Positions 7,752-16,143 of a stretch of 64,000 bases of DNA are shown here, in pieces. The stretch's first letter is position 1. Each line of letters starts with the position of its first letter. Source of the stretch: Klenkia sesuvii. GTDB taxonomy: Bacteria; Actinomycetota; Actinomycetes; Mycobacteriales; Geodermatophilaceae. The DNA is taken from positions 1-64,000 of the forward strand of contig NZ_JBAPLU010000019.1 in the NCBI RefSeq assembly GCF_037083825.1. The letters run 5' to 3'. The notes under the pieces were generated by a model that saw nothing but the letters and a program-made list of their open reading frames with translations, had not been told where the DNA came from and searched no databases. A program made the translations under genes and the position numbers.

Positions 7752-8255
7752 ATGCCGGTCGAGTTCGCCCCAGCCCTGCGGCAGTACGCGGCGGGGGTCG
7801 CGCTGCTGGCCGTCCAGGACGACATCGACGACGTCGGGACGACGGTCACCTCGCTGATGAGCGTCTCGGTCGACCCGCCGCTGGTGGCCCTGGCGCTGAC
7901 CACCGGCGGCTACCCGCTCGAGGTGCTCGAGACCGTCGGCACGGGCGCGCTCACGTTCCTGGCCACCGAGCACGAGATCCTGGCCAGCCGCTTCGCCTCG
8001 GCGGGCCGGCCCAGCGCCCGCCACCTACTGGAGGGGGTGCCGTGGCGCCGGGCCGAGCACAGCGGCGGCATCGTGCTGGAGCACGGGGTGGCGGCGCTGG
8101 ACTGCCGGGTGCACAGCACGGTCGAGGCCGGCGACCACACCCTGGTGCTGCTGGAGGTGCTCGCCGTCCCGGTGCTCGACGAGCGCCGCGACCCCCTGCT
8201 GCGGCTGCGCGGCCGCTGGACCGACGGCACCGGCAGCACCTTCCGCCGTCCCTGA
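7752..8255 (+). CDS. Flavin reductase (DIM6/NTAB) family protein
   Basis: A 167-residue protein with the FMN-binding split-barrel flavin reductase domain. The N-terminus FAPALRQYAAGVALLAV leads into TTVTSLMSVSVDPPLVALAL, the usual FMN-binding motif, then GTGALTFLATEHEILASRFA. Such proteins supply reduced flavin to a monooxygenase partner or act as NADH:FMN oxidoreductases. No monooxygenase is adjacent; the divergent neighbour is a FAD disulfide oxidoreductase. Confidence 0.85.
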   Translation: MPVEFAPALRQYAAGVALLAVQDDIDDVGTTVTSLMSVSVDPPLVALALTTGGYPLEVLETVGTGALTFLATEHEILASRFASAGRPSARHLLEGVPWRRAEHSGGIVLEHGVAALDCRVHSTVEAGDHTLVLLEVLAVPVLDERRDPLLRLRGRWTDGTGSTFRRP

Positions 8256-8350
8256 CCCGGGCGCACCAGGCGCGCGCCAGCCCGCACCAGCCCGCACCAG
8301 GCCCGCAGGTGCGCCCGCAGGCGGGTACGCAGATGGCCGACGCCGCCGGG

Positions 8351-8436
8351 GCGCGCACTCCCACGTGGCTGCGCGCCGGTGCGGGTCACGGCCGCTCGAG
8401 GGCCGCCCCGGCGCGCACTCACCCATCGCTGCGCCC
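8351..8436. repeat. Two copies of an inverted-repeat element, 60 bp apart
   Basis: The 272-bp gap between the flavin reductase gene and fbiC contains two related dyads with identical geometry. GCGCGCA (8351-8357) faces TGCGCGC (8370-8376), and GCGCGCA (8411-8417) faces TGCGCCC (8430-8436), each with a 12-nt spacer. The two copies begin exactly 60 bp apart. They could be regulator sites on one face of the DNA or copies of a dispersed intergenic repeat. The rest of the gap holds C/G-rich degenerate repeats and no gene. Confidence 0.5.
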
Positions 8437-8527
8437 GGGAGCACCCCGGCGTCCGCCCGCAGGCAGCGTCCCGCCGCGGGGCTCCGCCACCACCGCGGTG
8501 GCGCGGCGGGTCTAGCGTTCGGAGTCG

Positions 8528-11128
8528 ATGACCGACGCACCGTTCTCCGAGTCCGCCGTCCGTCGAGCACTGGTCCGCGCCGAGCGGGGCAGCACGCTGG
8601 ACGCCGTCGAGGCCGAGACCCTGCTGTCGGCCCGCGGCCTGGGCGAGGGTGAACCGCTGGACCGGCTGCTGGCCGCCGCCGGCCGGGTGCGCGACGCCGG
8701 GCTCGCCTCCGCGGGGCGACCGGGCGTGGTCACCTACAGCCGCAAGGTGTTCATCCCGCTGACCCGGCTGTGCCGCGACCGTTGCCACTACTGCACGTTC
8801 GTCACCACGCCCGGCCAGCTGCGCGCCGAGGGCGCGGCGCCGTTCCTGTCCCCCGACGAGGTGCTGCAGGTCGCCCGGGACGGCGCCGCGCTGGGTTGCA
8901 AGGAGGCGCTGTTCACCCTCGGCGACCGGCCCGAGGACCGCTGGCCGGTGGCCGCGGAGTGGCTGGAGGCGCACGGCTACGAGTCCACCCTGGGCTACCT
9001 GCGGGCGATGGCGATCCGGGTGCTGGAGGAGACCGGGCTGCTCCCCCACCTCAACCCCGGCGTGCTGTCGTGGGAGGAGATCCAGCGGCTCAAGCCGGTG
9101 TCGGCGTCGATGGGCATGATGCTCGAGACCACCGCCACCCGGCTGTTCAGCGAGCCCGGCGGCCCGCACTTCGGCTCCCCGGACAAGGACCCGGCCGTGC
9201 GGCTGCGCGTGCTCGAGGACGCCGGCCGCTCCGCCGTCCCGTTCACCACCGGCGTGCTGCTGGGCATCGGCGAGACCCCCGCCGAGCGGGTCGACGCCGT
9301 GCTGCGCATCCGGGAGTCCGCGCAGCGGCACGGGCACGTGCAGGAGACGATCGTGCAGAACTTCCGGGCCAAGCCGCGCACCGCCATGGCCGCCGCCGAC
9401 GACCTCGCGCTGCAGGAGTACCTGGCCGCGGTCGCGGTGACCCGCCTGCTGCTGGGCCCCAGGCACCGGGTGCAGGCGCCGCCGAACCTCACCGACGCGG
9501 CCGAGCTGGGCCTGCTGCTGCGGGCCGGGGTCGACGACTGGGGCGGGGTCTCCCCGCTCACGCCCGACCACGTCAACCCCGAGCGGCCCTGGCCGAACGT
9601 CGACGTGCTGGCCGAGCTGACCGCGCGGGCCGGGTTCACCCTCCGCGAGCGGCTGGCAGCAGGGCCCGGCTACGTGCAGCAGCCCGAGCCGTGGCTGGAC
9701 CCCCGGGTGCGCCCGCACGTCAGCGCGCTGGCCGGACCCGACGGCCTGGCGGTCGAGGGGCGTCGTCCGGTGGGTCTCCCGTGGCAGGAGCCGGACGACG
9801 CCTGGACCGCCAGCGGCCGGGTCGACCTGCACACCGCCATCGACACCGAGGGCCGCAGCACCGAGCGGCGCGGCGACTTCGACGCCGTCTACGGCGACTG
9901 GTCCGAGCTGCGCGACCGCACCACCGCGGCCCGCACCGGGACCTCGACCGCGATCCCCGCCGGGGACCCCGAGGTGCACGCCGCCCTCGCCCGGGCCGAG
10001 GCCGACCCGGCCGGTCTGACCGACGCCCAGTACCTGGCCCTGCTCGGCGCCGACGGCCCGGACCTCGACGCCCTGGCCGCGCTGGCCGACGCCGTCCGCC
10101 GGGACACCGTCGGCGACGACGTCACCTACGTGGTGAACCGGAACATCAACTTCACCAACGTCTGCTACACCGGCTGCCGGTTCTGCGCCTTCGCCCAGCG
10201 GCGCACCGACGCCGACGCCTACACCCTGTCCCTCGACCAGGTCGGCGACCGGGTCGACGAGGCGTGGGCCGGCGGGGCGACCGAGATCTGCATGCAGGGC
10301 GGCATCCACCCCGACCTGCCCGGCACCGCCTACCTGGACCTGGCGCGGGAGGTGAAGCGCCGCCAGCCCGGCATCCACCTGCACGCCTACTCGCCGATGG
10401 AGATCGTCAACGGCGCGGCCCGCACCGGGCTGTCCTTCCGCGACTTCCTGCTGGCCGCGAAGGAGGCCGGGCTGGACTCCATCCCCGGCACCGCCGCCGA
10501 GATCCTCGACGACGACGTCCGCTGGGTGCTCACCAAGGGCAAGCTGCCGACCGCGACCTGGCTGGAGATCGTGCAGACCGCGCACGAGGTCGGCATCCCC
10601 TCGACCTCGACGATGATGTACGGCCACGTCGACGCCCCCCACCACTGGGTCGCCCACCTGCGCACCCTGGCCGCGCTGCAGGACCGCACCGGCGGGTTCC
10701 GCGAGTTCGTGCTGCTGCCCTTCGTGCACCACAACTCCCCGGTCTACCTCGCCGGCGTCGCCCGCCCGGGGCCGACCATGCGGGAGAACCGGGCCGTGCA
10801 CGCCGTCGCCCGCCTCCTGCTGCACGGCCGCATCCCGCACGTCCAGACCTCGTGGGTCAAGCTCGGCGACGCCGGCACCCAGGTGGTGCTGCAGGGCGGG
10901 GCCGACGACCTCGGCGGCACGCTGATGGAGGAGACCATCAGCCGGATGGCCGGCAGCGACAACGGCTCGCTGAAGACCGTCGCCGAGCTCGAGGCGCTGG
11001 CCGCGGCCATCGGTCGCCCGGCCCGCCAGCGCACCACCGACTACGGGACGCCGAGCGACGAGCGGCTGGCCACCGCCCGCACCGAGGCCGGACGCCGCGC
11101 CCTGACCTTGCGGATCCAGCCGGTCTGA
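8528..11128 (+). CDS. fbiC: FbiC, bifunctional FO synthase (CofG-CofH fusion)
   Basis: An 866-residue bifunctional radical-SAM enzyme making 7,8-didemethyl-8-hydroxy-5-deazariboflavin, the chromophore of coenzyme F420, from tyrosine and 5-amino-6-ribitylamino-uracil. The N-terminal CofG half binds its Fe4S4 cluster with C82-x3-C86-x2-C89 (CRDRCHYC). The C-terminal CofH half has CYTGCRFC near residue 546. Length is normal for the actinobacterial fusion. No fbiA or fbiB lies in this window. A TAGCGT box at 8513 and GGAG just before the ATG are the only visible start signals. F420 would be available to any F420-dependent flavin enzyme of this organism. Confidence 0.97.
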   Translation: MTDAPFSESAVRRALVRAERGSTLDAVEAETLLSARGLGEGEPLDRLLAAAGRVRDAGLASAGRPGVVTYSRKVFIPLTRLCRDRCHYCTFVTTPGQLRAEGAAPFLSPDEVLQVARDGAALGCKEALFTLGDRPEDRWPVAAEWLEAHGYESTLGYLRAMAIRVLEETGLLPHLNPGVLSWEEIQRLKPVSASMGMMLETTATRLFSEPGGPHFGSPDKDPAVRLRVLEDAGRSAVPFTTGVLLGIGETPAERVDAVLRIRESAQRHGHVQETIVQNFRAKPRTAMAAADDLALQEYLAAVAVTRLLLGPRHRVQAPPNLTDAAELGLLLRAGVDDWGGVSPLTPDHVNPERPWPNVDVLAELTARAGFTLRERLAAGPGYVQQPEPWLDPRVRPHVSALAGPDGLAVEGRRPVGLPWQEPDDAWTASGRVDLHTAIDTEGRSTERRGDFDAVYGDWSELRDRTTAARTGTSTAIPAGDPEVHAALARAEADPAGLTDAQYLALLGADGPDLDALAALADAVRRDTVGDDVTYVVNRNINFTNVCYTGCRFCAFAQRRTDADAYTLSLDQVGDRVDEAWAGGATEICMQGGIHPDLPGTAYLDLAREVKRRQPGIHLHAYSPMEIVNGAARTGLSFRDFLLAAKEAGLDSIPGTAAEILDDDVRWVLTKGKLPTATWLEIVQTAHEVGIPSTSTMMYGHVDAPHHWVAHLRTLAALQDRTGGFREFVLLPFVHHNSPVYLAGVARPGPTMRENRAVHAVARLLLHGRIPHVQTSWVKLGDAGTQVVLQGGADDLGGTLMEETISRMAGSDNGSLKTVAELEALAAAIGRPARQRTTDYGTPSDERLATARTEAGRRALTLRIQPV

Positions 11129-11248
11129 TCCGCTGTCGCGCAGTCACCGACCGTCACCACCATGGTTGGTGCGCGCCCGGTAGGTGAACGCTCCACAACC
11201 GAGCGGACGCGCAGCGCCACCAGCATGACCGAGGCGCACCAGGACCTC

Positions 11249-11277
11249 TTGACAACGGTCACTCTCGGTAACACTGT
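11249..11277 (+). promoter_or_regulatory. Candidate promoter of the first lipoprotein-glycosyltransferase module
   Basis: TTGACA at 11249-11254 matches the -35 consensus exactly. CACTGT (11272-11277) lies 17 nt downstream, and the better-looking TAACAC (11269) only 14 nt away. It is 116 bp upstream of the GTG start in an otherwise featureless 264-bp gap. Confidence 0.4.
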
Positions 11278-11392
11278 CTGGCCGACCGCTGGGCCGCCGA
11301 GGCGCGCCACGTGGTCCTCGGGGTCGCCGATGACCCCCGTCCGTCATCGCTCGACCCGTGGCCGCCCGGCCGCGCCCGAAGGAGAACGTCCC

Positions 11393-12103
11393 GTGCGGAG
11401 ATGCTCCCGCCGACCCCACCCCCGCGCCACCCGGACCGTCGCCGGACTGGTGGCGCTCCCCCTGTCCCTGGGCCTGCTCAGCGGGTGCTGGTTGCCCGAC
11501 GTCAGCATGAGCACCGACCCCGCGGCCTCGTCGACCGCGTCGTCCGCGTCGTCGTCCGCGTCGTCGGACCAGCCCTCCCCCGCCGCCGGTGCGGCCCCCT
11601 CGGCGCGGGCGGAGCAAGCCGCGGCGGCGCCGACCGCCGTCCGCCCCTCGGGTGAGCTCGACGCCGGATCGGTCACCCACCAGCAGGCGGCGGGCAACCG
11701 CACCCTGGTGATCGACTACTGGACCACCCAGCAGGCCGACCAGTGGACCCCCACCGGGGCCAAGACCATCCAGCTCTCGGCGCACCTCGAGGGCCAGGAG
11801 CAGACGGCGTCGACCATCCGCGTCGACGTCACCCGGTTCAGCGCCGTCCTCGACGACGGCAGCGCGCGCACCACCGTCGTCGACGACCGGGGCCAGTTCG
11901 CCCTCCAGCCGCCGTTCACCTACGGCACCGTGCTCGAGCTGCCCGCCAGCGACCCCGGTGCCGACTCGGTGACCGTCACCGTGCAGTTCGACCTGCTGGT
12001 GGAGACCGGCAGGAACACCGACAGCTACTACCGCCAGACGGTGATCGACACCCTGGTGCTCCCCCTCGTCGTCAGCCCCGACCCCACGGAGGACGCCCCG
12101 TGA
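11393..12103 (+). CDS. Lipoprotein of the duplicated lipoprotein-glycosyltransferase module, copy 1
   Basis: A 236-residue protein with a lipoprotein signal: an Arg-rich n-region, a hydrophobic VALPLSLGLL core and the lipobox LLSGC with the lipidated Cys around residue 34. A Ser/Ala-rich linker follows (about 40-75), then a beta-rich domain of unknown family ending SYYRQTVIDTLVLPL. GTG 11393 has AAGGAGAA about seven bases upstream. Its stop overlaps the glycosyltransferase start by four bases (GTGA), so the two are translationally coupled. A paralogue occupies the same place 2.5 kb downstream; the shared core (PDVSMS, GELDAGSVTH, RFSAVLDDG, FALQPPFTYGTV) marks the family. Function is unknown; a periplasmic partner of the glycosyltransferase is inferred. 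Confidence 0.8.
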   Translation: MRRCSRRPHPRATRTVAGLVALPLSLGLLSGCWLPDVSMSTDPAASSTASSASSSASSDQPSPAAGAAPSARAEQAAAAPTAVRPSGELDAGSVTHQQAAGNRTLVIDYWTTQQADQWTPTGAKTIQLSAHLEGQEQTASTIRVDVTRFSAVLDDGSARTTVVDDRGQFALQPPFTYGTVLELPASDPGADSVTVTVQFDLLVETGRNTDSYYRQTVIDTLVLPLVVSPDPTEDAP

Positions 12104-13581
12104 CCGAGCTCGTCGTCAGCCACATGCGGCGGTCCACCGACCGCGTCAACCTGCTCGCCCGCAGCGGCGGCGAGGTCCCCGACATCAGCTCGCTGGTGCC
12201 CGAGGAGTTCGGCGGCCGGCACTCCGACCAGGCCCGCCGGCACGCCACCATCAGCTGCGTCATCCCCGCCTACAACGAGGAGTCGACGATCGCTGCGGTG
12301 CTGACGTCGATCCTCACCCAGACCCGGCCGCCGGACGCGATCCACGTGGTCATCAACAACACCGACGACGACACCCCCGAGGTCGTCGCCGACTACGTCG
12401 GCGAGCACCAGCGGGTCGTCAAGGGCGAGACGTACACGACCCAGGTCTACGTGCACGACATCGGCGAGAACCCCGACAAGAAGGTCGGCGCGCTGAACTT
12501 CGGCTACTACGTCAGCCGCGGCTACGACTACATCCTCGGCGTCGACGGTGACACCACCCTCGACCGCCGCTGCGTGGAGTGGTTGGAGAAGGAGATGGTC
12601 ACCGACCAGCGCATCGGCGGTCTGTCGGCCATCTACACCTTCGACAAGTCCACGGTGCAGGGCCCGATGGCCAAGTTCCTGGTGGCCGGCCAGCGCGCGC
12701 AGTTCGCCGGGTTCAACATGGACAACCTGGTCCGCGGCCGCAACATGGCCGTGCTGGGCGGCCAGTGCTCGCTGTTCAGCGTCCGCGCCCTCGAGCGGGT
12801 CATGTACCTCAACCACCAGACCGCGCCGTGGGTGCGCGACTCCGAGGTCGAGGACTCCAAGCTCTCGCTGCAGATCAAGGACGCCGGCTACAACACCAAG
12901 ATCAGCGCGCGGGCCCGCGCGTTCGTGGGCCCGATGACCACGCTGCGCGCCCTGCACGGCCAGCAGGTGAAGTGGAACTTCGGCGGCATCGACCTGCTGT
13001 GGCCCGGCCAGCGCGGGGACACCAAGGGCCAGCCGATGCACCCCAACCTGCGGCTGCGCTGGTACGAGAACGTCTCGATGGTCTTCAACATCACCACGCG
13101 CATGGCGTTCCTGCTGCTGCTGGCCGCGGCCCTGTCGATCGACGCGTTCGTGTTCAACCCCGTGTGGTTGATCCCGCCGGCGGTGGCCACGATGCTCAAC
13201 CTGCGCATCGCGGCCTCCATGCACGACAAGAGCGCCTCGGACATCTTCTACGCCCTGCTCGTGGCCCCCGCCGAGGTCTACATGTGGATCCGGATGGGCC
13301 ACTTCGTCACCGCGTGGGTGCAGTTCTTCGCCCGGGTGGACAAGGACAACTGGGCCGCCCAGGCCGCTGCCGAGCGCGGCCGCGGGTCGCAGTACGTGAT
13401 GCCCCTGGTGTGCGCGGTGGCCACGTTCGTGGTGCTGATCTTCGCCTGGAGCCAGCAGAGCGTGGGCATCCAGTCGGCCATCCTGTCCATCGGCTGGCCG
13501 GTGCTCTACCTCATCACCGTGCTGCAGACGCTGTTCATGATCAAGAAGTTGGTGCGCCGCCAGCGCGGTTTCACCGTCTGA
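12100..13581 (+). CDS. Membrane family-2 glycosyltransferase, copy 1
   Basis: A 493-residue GT2-fold enzyme. The N-terminal cytoplasmic catalytic domain has VIPAYNEE, the metal-binding GVDGDTT (DxD), DSEVEDSKLSLQ (ED) and QQVKW in the place of QxxRW of processive synthases. Four to five hydrophobic segments follow (MAFLLLLAAALSI, VWLIPPAVATML, IFYALLVAP, PLVCAVATFVVLI, SIGWPVLYLITV). The layout resembles cellulose, hyaluronan or poly-GlcNAc synthases, so an exopolysaccharide or surface glycan product is likely; the sugar is unknown. The GTG overlaps the lipoprotein stop, with GGAGGA upstream. About 88 percent of the core residues match copy 2 by eye. A strong terminator follows. Confidence 0.85.
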   Translation: MTELVVSHMRRSTDRVNLLARSGGEVPDISSLVPEEFGGRHSDQARRHATISCVIPAYNEESTIAAVLTSILTQTRPPDAIHVVINNTDDDTPEVVADYVGEHQRVVKGETYTTQVYVHDIGENPDKKVGALNFGYYVSRGYDYILGVDGDTTLDRRCVEWLEKEMVTDQRIGGLSAIYTFDKSTVQGPMAKFLVAGQRAQFAGFNMDNLVRGRNMAVLGGQCSLFSVRALERVMYLNHQTAPWVRDSEVEDSKLSLQIKDAGYNTKISARARAFVGPMTTLRALHGQQVKWNFGGIDLLWPGQRGDTKGQPMHPNLRLRWYENVSMVFNITTRMAFLLLLAAALSIDAFVFNPVWLIPPAVATMLNLRIAASMHDKSASDIFYALLVAPAEVYMWIRMGHFVTAWVQFFARVDKDNWAAQAAAERGRGSQYVMPLVCAVATFVVLIFAWSQQSVGIQSAILSIGWPVLYLITVLQTLFMIKKLVRRQRGFTV

Positions 13582-13593
13582 CCCGTCCCACCC

Positions 13594-13637
13594 CCGCGAG
13601 GCGGGGTGCTGCCCGAGGGCCGCACCCCGCCTCGCGG
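13594..13637 (+). terminator. Hairpin terminator after glycosyltransferase copy 1
   Basis: A perfect 15-bp stem (13594-13608 with 13623-13637) with a further GCCC/GGGC pair inside the loop, 12 bases beyond the stop. It shows that the two modules are separate transcription units. Confidence 0.85.
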
Positions 13638-13912
13638 CGTCTGCGGCCCCGCACGACCGGCCACCACGCACGGTGACGGCGACGCGCTCGTCTCCCCCGC
13701 CCGGGTGGTTCCGGGCCCCCACCACCCCCCTAGGGGTCCCGTCTCCCGGGTGGGCCTTGACCCCCCGACGGGCCGGCGATGAGTCTCCTCGCGAGCCCGG
13801 GACACCGTCGACCCGGCGCCGCCACGACGTCCCGAACCCTCGGGCCCGTCGCCCCGACACGAGGTCCGGCCCCGCCGGTCGGCCCGTGCCGCTCCCAGGA
13901 GACGCCCACGAC
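13638..13912 (+). other. 275-bp leader region of the second module
   Basis: No gene is supported here. A TTGACC hexamer at 13757-13762 followed 16 nt later by GATGAG is a weak promoter candidate. The C-rich stretch before it has CCTAGG and several short G/C runs but no convincing dyad. It is not a visible copy of the leader of module 1, so the duplication seems limited to the genes or the leaders have diverged. Confidence 0.35.
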
Positions 13913-14602
13913 ATGCCCCGCCCCCCGCGAACCCGCCACCGCCGGCTGCGCCCCGCGCTGCTGCGGACCGCAGCCGTCGCGCTGTGCGTCGGCGCGCTCA
14001 GCGCCTGCGAGCTGCCCGACGTCAGCATGAGCCCGGCCCTGTCCGCCCCCACCGCCACGGCCACGCCGGCCCGGACGACGTCGGCACCGGCGACCACGGC
14101 CGGCGCCGAGGAGCTGGCCGCGGTCGTCGCCGCGCCGGCCACCCCCGACCGGCCGGCCGGCGAGCTCGATGCCGGATCGGTGACCCACGTCCTCCCGGCC
14201 GGCGACCGCCAGCTCGTCGTCGACTGGTGGACCACGGAGACGGCGACCGCCTGGACGGCCACCGACCCCAAGACCGTGCAGCTGTCCGCCCACCTCGAGG
14301 GCGGCGACCCCGACGCCGGGATCGAGGTGCTCGTGACCCGGTTCTCCGCCGTCCTCGACGACGGGACCACCCGCGCCGACGTCGTCGACGACTCGGGCGA
14401 GTTCGCCCTCCAGCCGCCGTTCACCTACGGCACCGTGCTCAGCCTGCCGCCGTCCGGCGCGACCGCCACGTCGGTGACCCTCGCCGTCCAGTTCGACCTG
14501 CTCGTGGAGACCGAGCCCGGGTCGCAGCGCTACTTCCGCCAGACCGTCCTGGACAGCCTCGTCCTGCCCGTCCTGCCCGCCCCCGCCGAGGAGACCCCAT
14601 GA
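13913..14602 (+). CDS. Lipoprotein of the duplicated lipoprotein-glycosyltransferase module, copy 2
   Basis: A 229-residue paralogue of the lipoprotein at 11393. It has an Arg-rich n-region, a hydrophobic AAVALCVGAL core and lipobox LSAC with the lipidated Cys near residue 33. A Thr/Ala-rich linker and the same beta-rich domain follow (PDVSMS, GELDAGSVTH, RFSAVLDDG, FALQPPFTYGTV, YFRQTVLDSL). Signal peptide and linker have diverged far more than the domain. ATG 13913 has CAGGAG about eleven bases upstream. The stop overlaps the next ATG by four bases (ATGA). No Pfam-like family is recognised. Confidence 0.8.
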   Translation: MPRPPRTRHRRLRPALLRTAAVALCVGALSACELPDVSMSPALSAPTATATPARTTSAPATTAGAEELAAVVAAPATPDRPAGELDAGSVTHVLPAGDRQLVVDWWTTETATAWTATDPKTVQLSAHLEGGDPDAGIEVLVTRFSAVLDDGTTRADVVDDSGEFALQPPFTYGTVLSLPPSGATATSVTLAVQFDLLVETEPGSQRYFRQTVLDSLVLPVLPAPAEETP

Positions 14603-16092
14603 CCGAGCTCGCCGTCCCCGGCCTGGTGCAGGGCCAGCGCCGCGCCACCGACCGGGTCACCCTGCTCGCCCGCAGCGGCGGGGACCTCCCCGACGTCAGC
14701 ACGCTCGTGCCCGCCGAGTTCGCCGACCAGCGGTCGAGCTCGACCCGTCGGCACGCCACCATCGCCTGCGTCATCCCCGCCTACAACGAGGAGTCGACGA
14801 TCCGGGCGGTGCTGACGTCGATCCTGTCCCAGACCCGGCCGCCGGACACCGTGCACGTGGTCATCAACAACACCGACGACGACACCCCCGAGATCGCCGG
14901 TGAGTTCGCCGGCCAGCACGAGCGGACGGTGAAGGGCGAGCGGTTCAGCACCGTCGTCCACGTGCACGACATCGGCGAGAACCCCGACAAGAAGGTCGGC
15001 GCGCTCAACTACGGCTACTACGTCAGCCGCGGGCACGACTACATCCTCGGCGTCGACGGCGACACCACCCTCGACCGCTTCTGCGTCGAGTGGATGGAGA
15101 AGGAGATGGTCACCGACCCGCGCATCGGCGGCCTGTCGGCCATCTACTCCTTCGACAAGTCGGCCGTGCAGGGCCCGATGGCGAAGTTCCTGGTGGCCGG
15201 CCAGCGCGCGCAGTTCGCCGGGTTCAACATGGACAACCTGATCCGCGGCCGCAACATGGCCGTGTTGGGCGGCCAGTGCTCCCTGTTCAGCGTCCGCGCC
15301 CTCGAGCAGGTCATGTACCTCAACCACCAGGCGGCACCGTGGGTGCGCGACTCCGAGGTCGAGGACTCCAAGCTCTCGCTGCAGATCAAGGACGCCGGCT
15401 ACAGCACCAAGATCAGCGCCCGGGCCCGGGCCGACGTCGGACCCATGACCACGCTGCGCGCGCTGCACGGCCAGCAGGTCAAGTGGAACTTCGGCGGCAT
15501 CGACCTGCTGTGGCCCGGCCAGCGCGGGGACACCAAGGGTCAACCGCTGCACCCCAACCTGCGGCTGCGCTGGTACGAGAACGTCTCGATGGTCTTCAAC
15601 ATCGTCAGCCGCATGGCGTTCCTGCTGCTGCTGGCCGCCGCGCTGTCGATCGACGCGTTCGTGTTCAACCCCGTCTGGCTGATCCCGCCGGCCGTCGCCA
15701 CGCTGCTCAACCTGCGCATCGCGGCCTCCATGCACGACAAGAGCGCCTCGGACATCTTCTACGCGCTGCTCGTCGTGCCCGCCGAGCTGTACATGTGGCT
15801 GCGCATGGGGCACTTCATGACCGCCTGGACGCAGTTCTTCGCCCGCTCGGACAAGGACAACTGGGCGGCCCAGGCCGCCGCCGAGCGAGGGCGCGGCTCG
15901 GCCTACGTCATGCCGCTGGTGTGCGCCGCAGCGACGTTCGCCGTGCTGATCTACGCCTGGAGCCAGCAGACCGTGCAGATCCAGTCGGCGATCCTGTCCA
16001 TCGGCTGGCCGGTGCTGTACCTGCTGACCGTGCTGCAGACGCTGTTCATGCTCAAGAAGCTGGTGCGTCGCCAGCGGGGCTTCACCGTCTGA
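14599..16092 (+). CDS. Membrane family-2 glycosyltransferase, copy 2
   Basis: A 497-residue near-twin of copy 1 with the same catalytic residues (VIPAYNEE, GVDGDTT, DSEVEDSK, QQVKW) and the same four to five membrane segments. Substitutions concentrate in one patch just after INNTDDDTPE and in the membrane segments, while the active-site half is almost unchanged. This fits either a recent duplication or gene conversion of the core. All predicted catalytic residues are intact in both, so neither copy looks like a pseudogene. It is translationally coupled to lipoprotein copy 2 by ATGA. Confidence 0.85.
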   Translation: MTELAVPGLVQGQRRATDRVTLLARSGGDLPDVSTLVPAEFADQRSSSTRRHATIACVIPAYNEESTIRAVLTSILSQTRPPDTVHVVINNTDDDTPEIAGEFAGQHERTVKGERFSTVVHVHDIGENPDKKVGALNYGYYVSRGHDYILGVDGDTTLDRFCVEWMEKEMVTDPRIGGLSAIYSFDKSAVQGPMAKFLVAGQRAQFAGFNMDNLIRGRNMAVLGGQCSLFSVRALEQVMYLNHQAAPWVRDSEVEDSKLSLQIKDAGYSTKISARARADVGPMTTLRALHGQQVKWNFGGIDLLWPGQRGDTKGQPLHPNLRLRWYENVSMVFNIVSRMAFLLLLAAALSIDAFVFNPVWLIPPAVATLLNLRIAASMHDKSASDIFYALLVVPAELYMWLRMGHFMTAWTQFFARSDKDNWAAQAAAERGRGSAYVMPLVCAAATFAVLIYAWSQQTVQIQSAILSIGWPVLYLLTVLQTLFMLKKLVRRQRGFTV

Positions 16093-16097
16093 CCCCG

Positions 16098-16131
16098 CCC
16101 GGTCGCGGATGCGCCAGCACCCGCGACCGGG
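16098..16131 (+). terminator. Hairpin terminator after glycosyltransferase copy 2
   Basis: An 11-bp perfect stem (16098-16108 with 16121-16131) six bases beyond the stop and 13 bases before the next gene. Confidence 0.75.
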
Positions 16132-16143
16132 TAGGCAGGGGCC

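Noticed and set aside
8528..11128. A complete F420 biosynthesis cluster
   Set aside because: Only fbiC is present; no CofD/FbiA- or FbiB-like frame was found nearby.
13638..13912. A small gene in the 275-bp gap between the two modules
   Set aside because: Open frames here lack ribosome sites and continue into the next gene's signal region out of register with its lipoprotein start; composition is not gene-like.
12100..16092. One glycosyltransferase copy being a pseudogene
   Set aside because: Both frames are intact, full length, keep all catalytic motifs and have good starts coupled to their lipoprotein genes.
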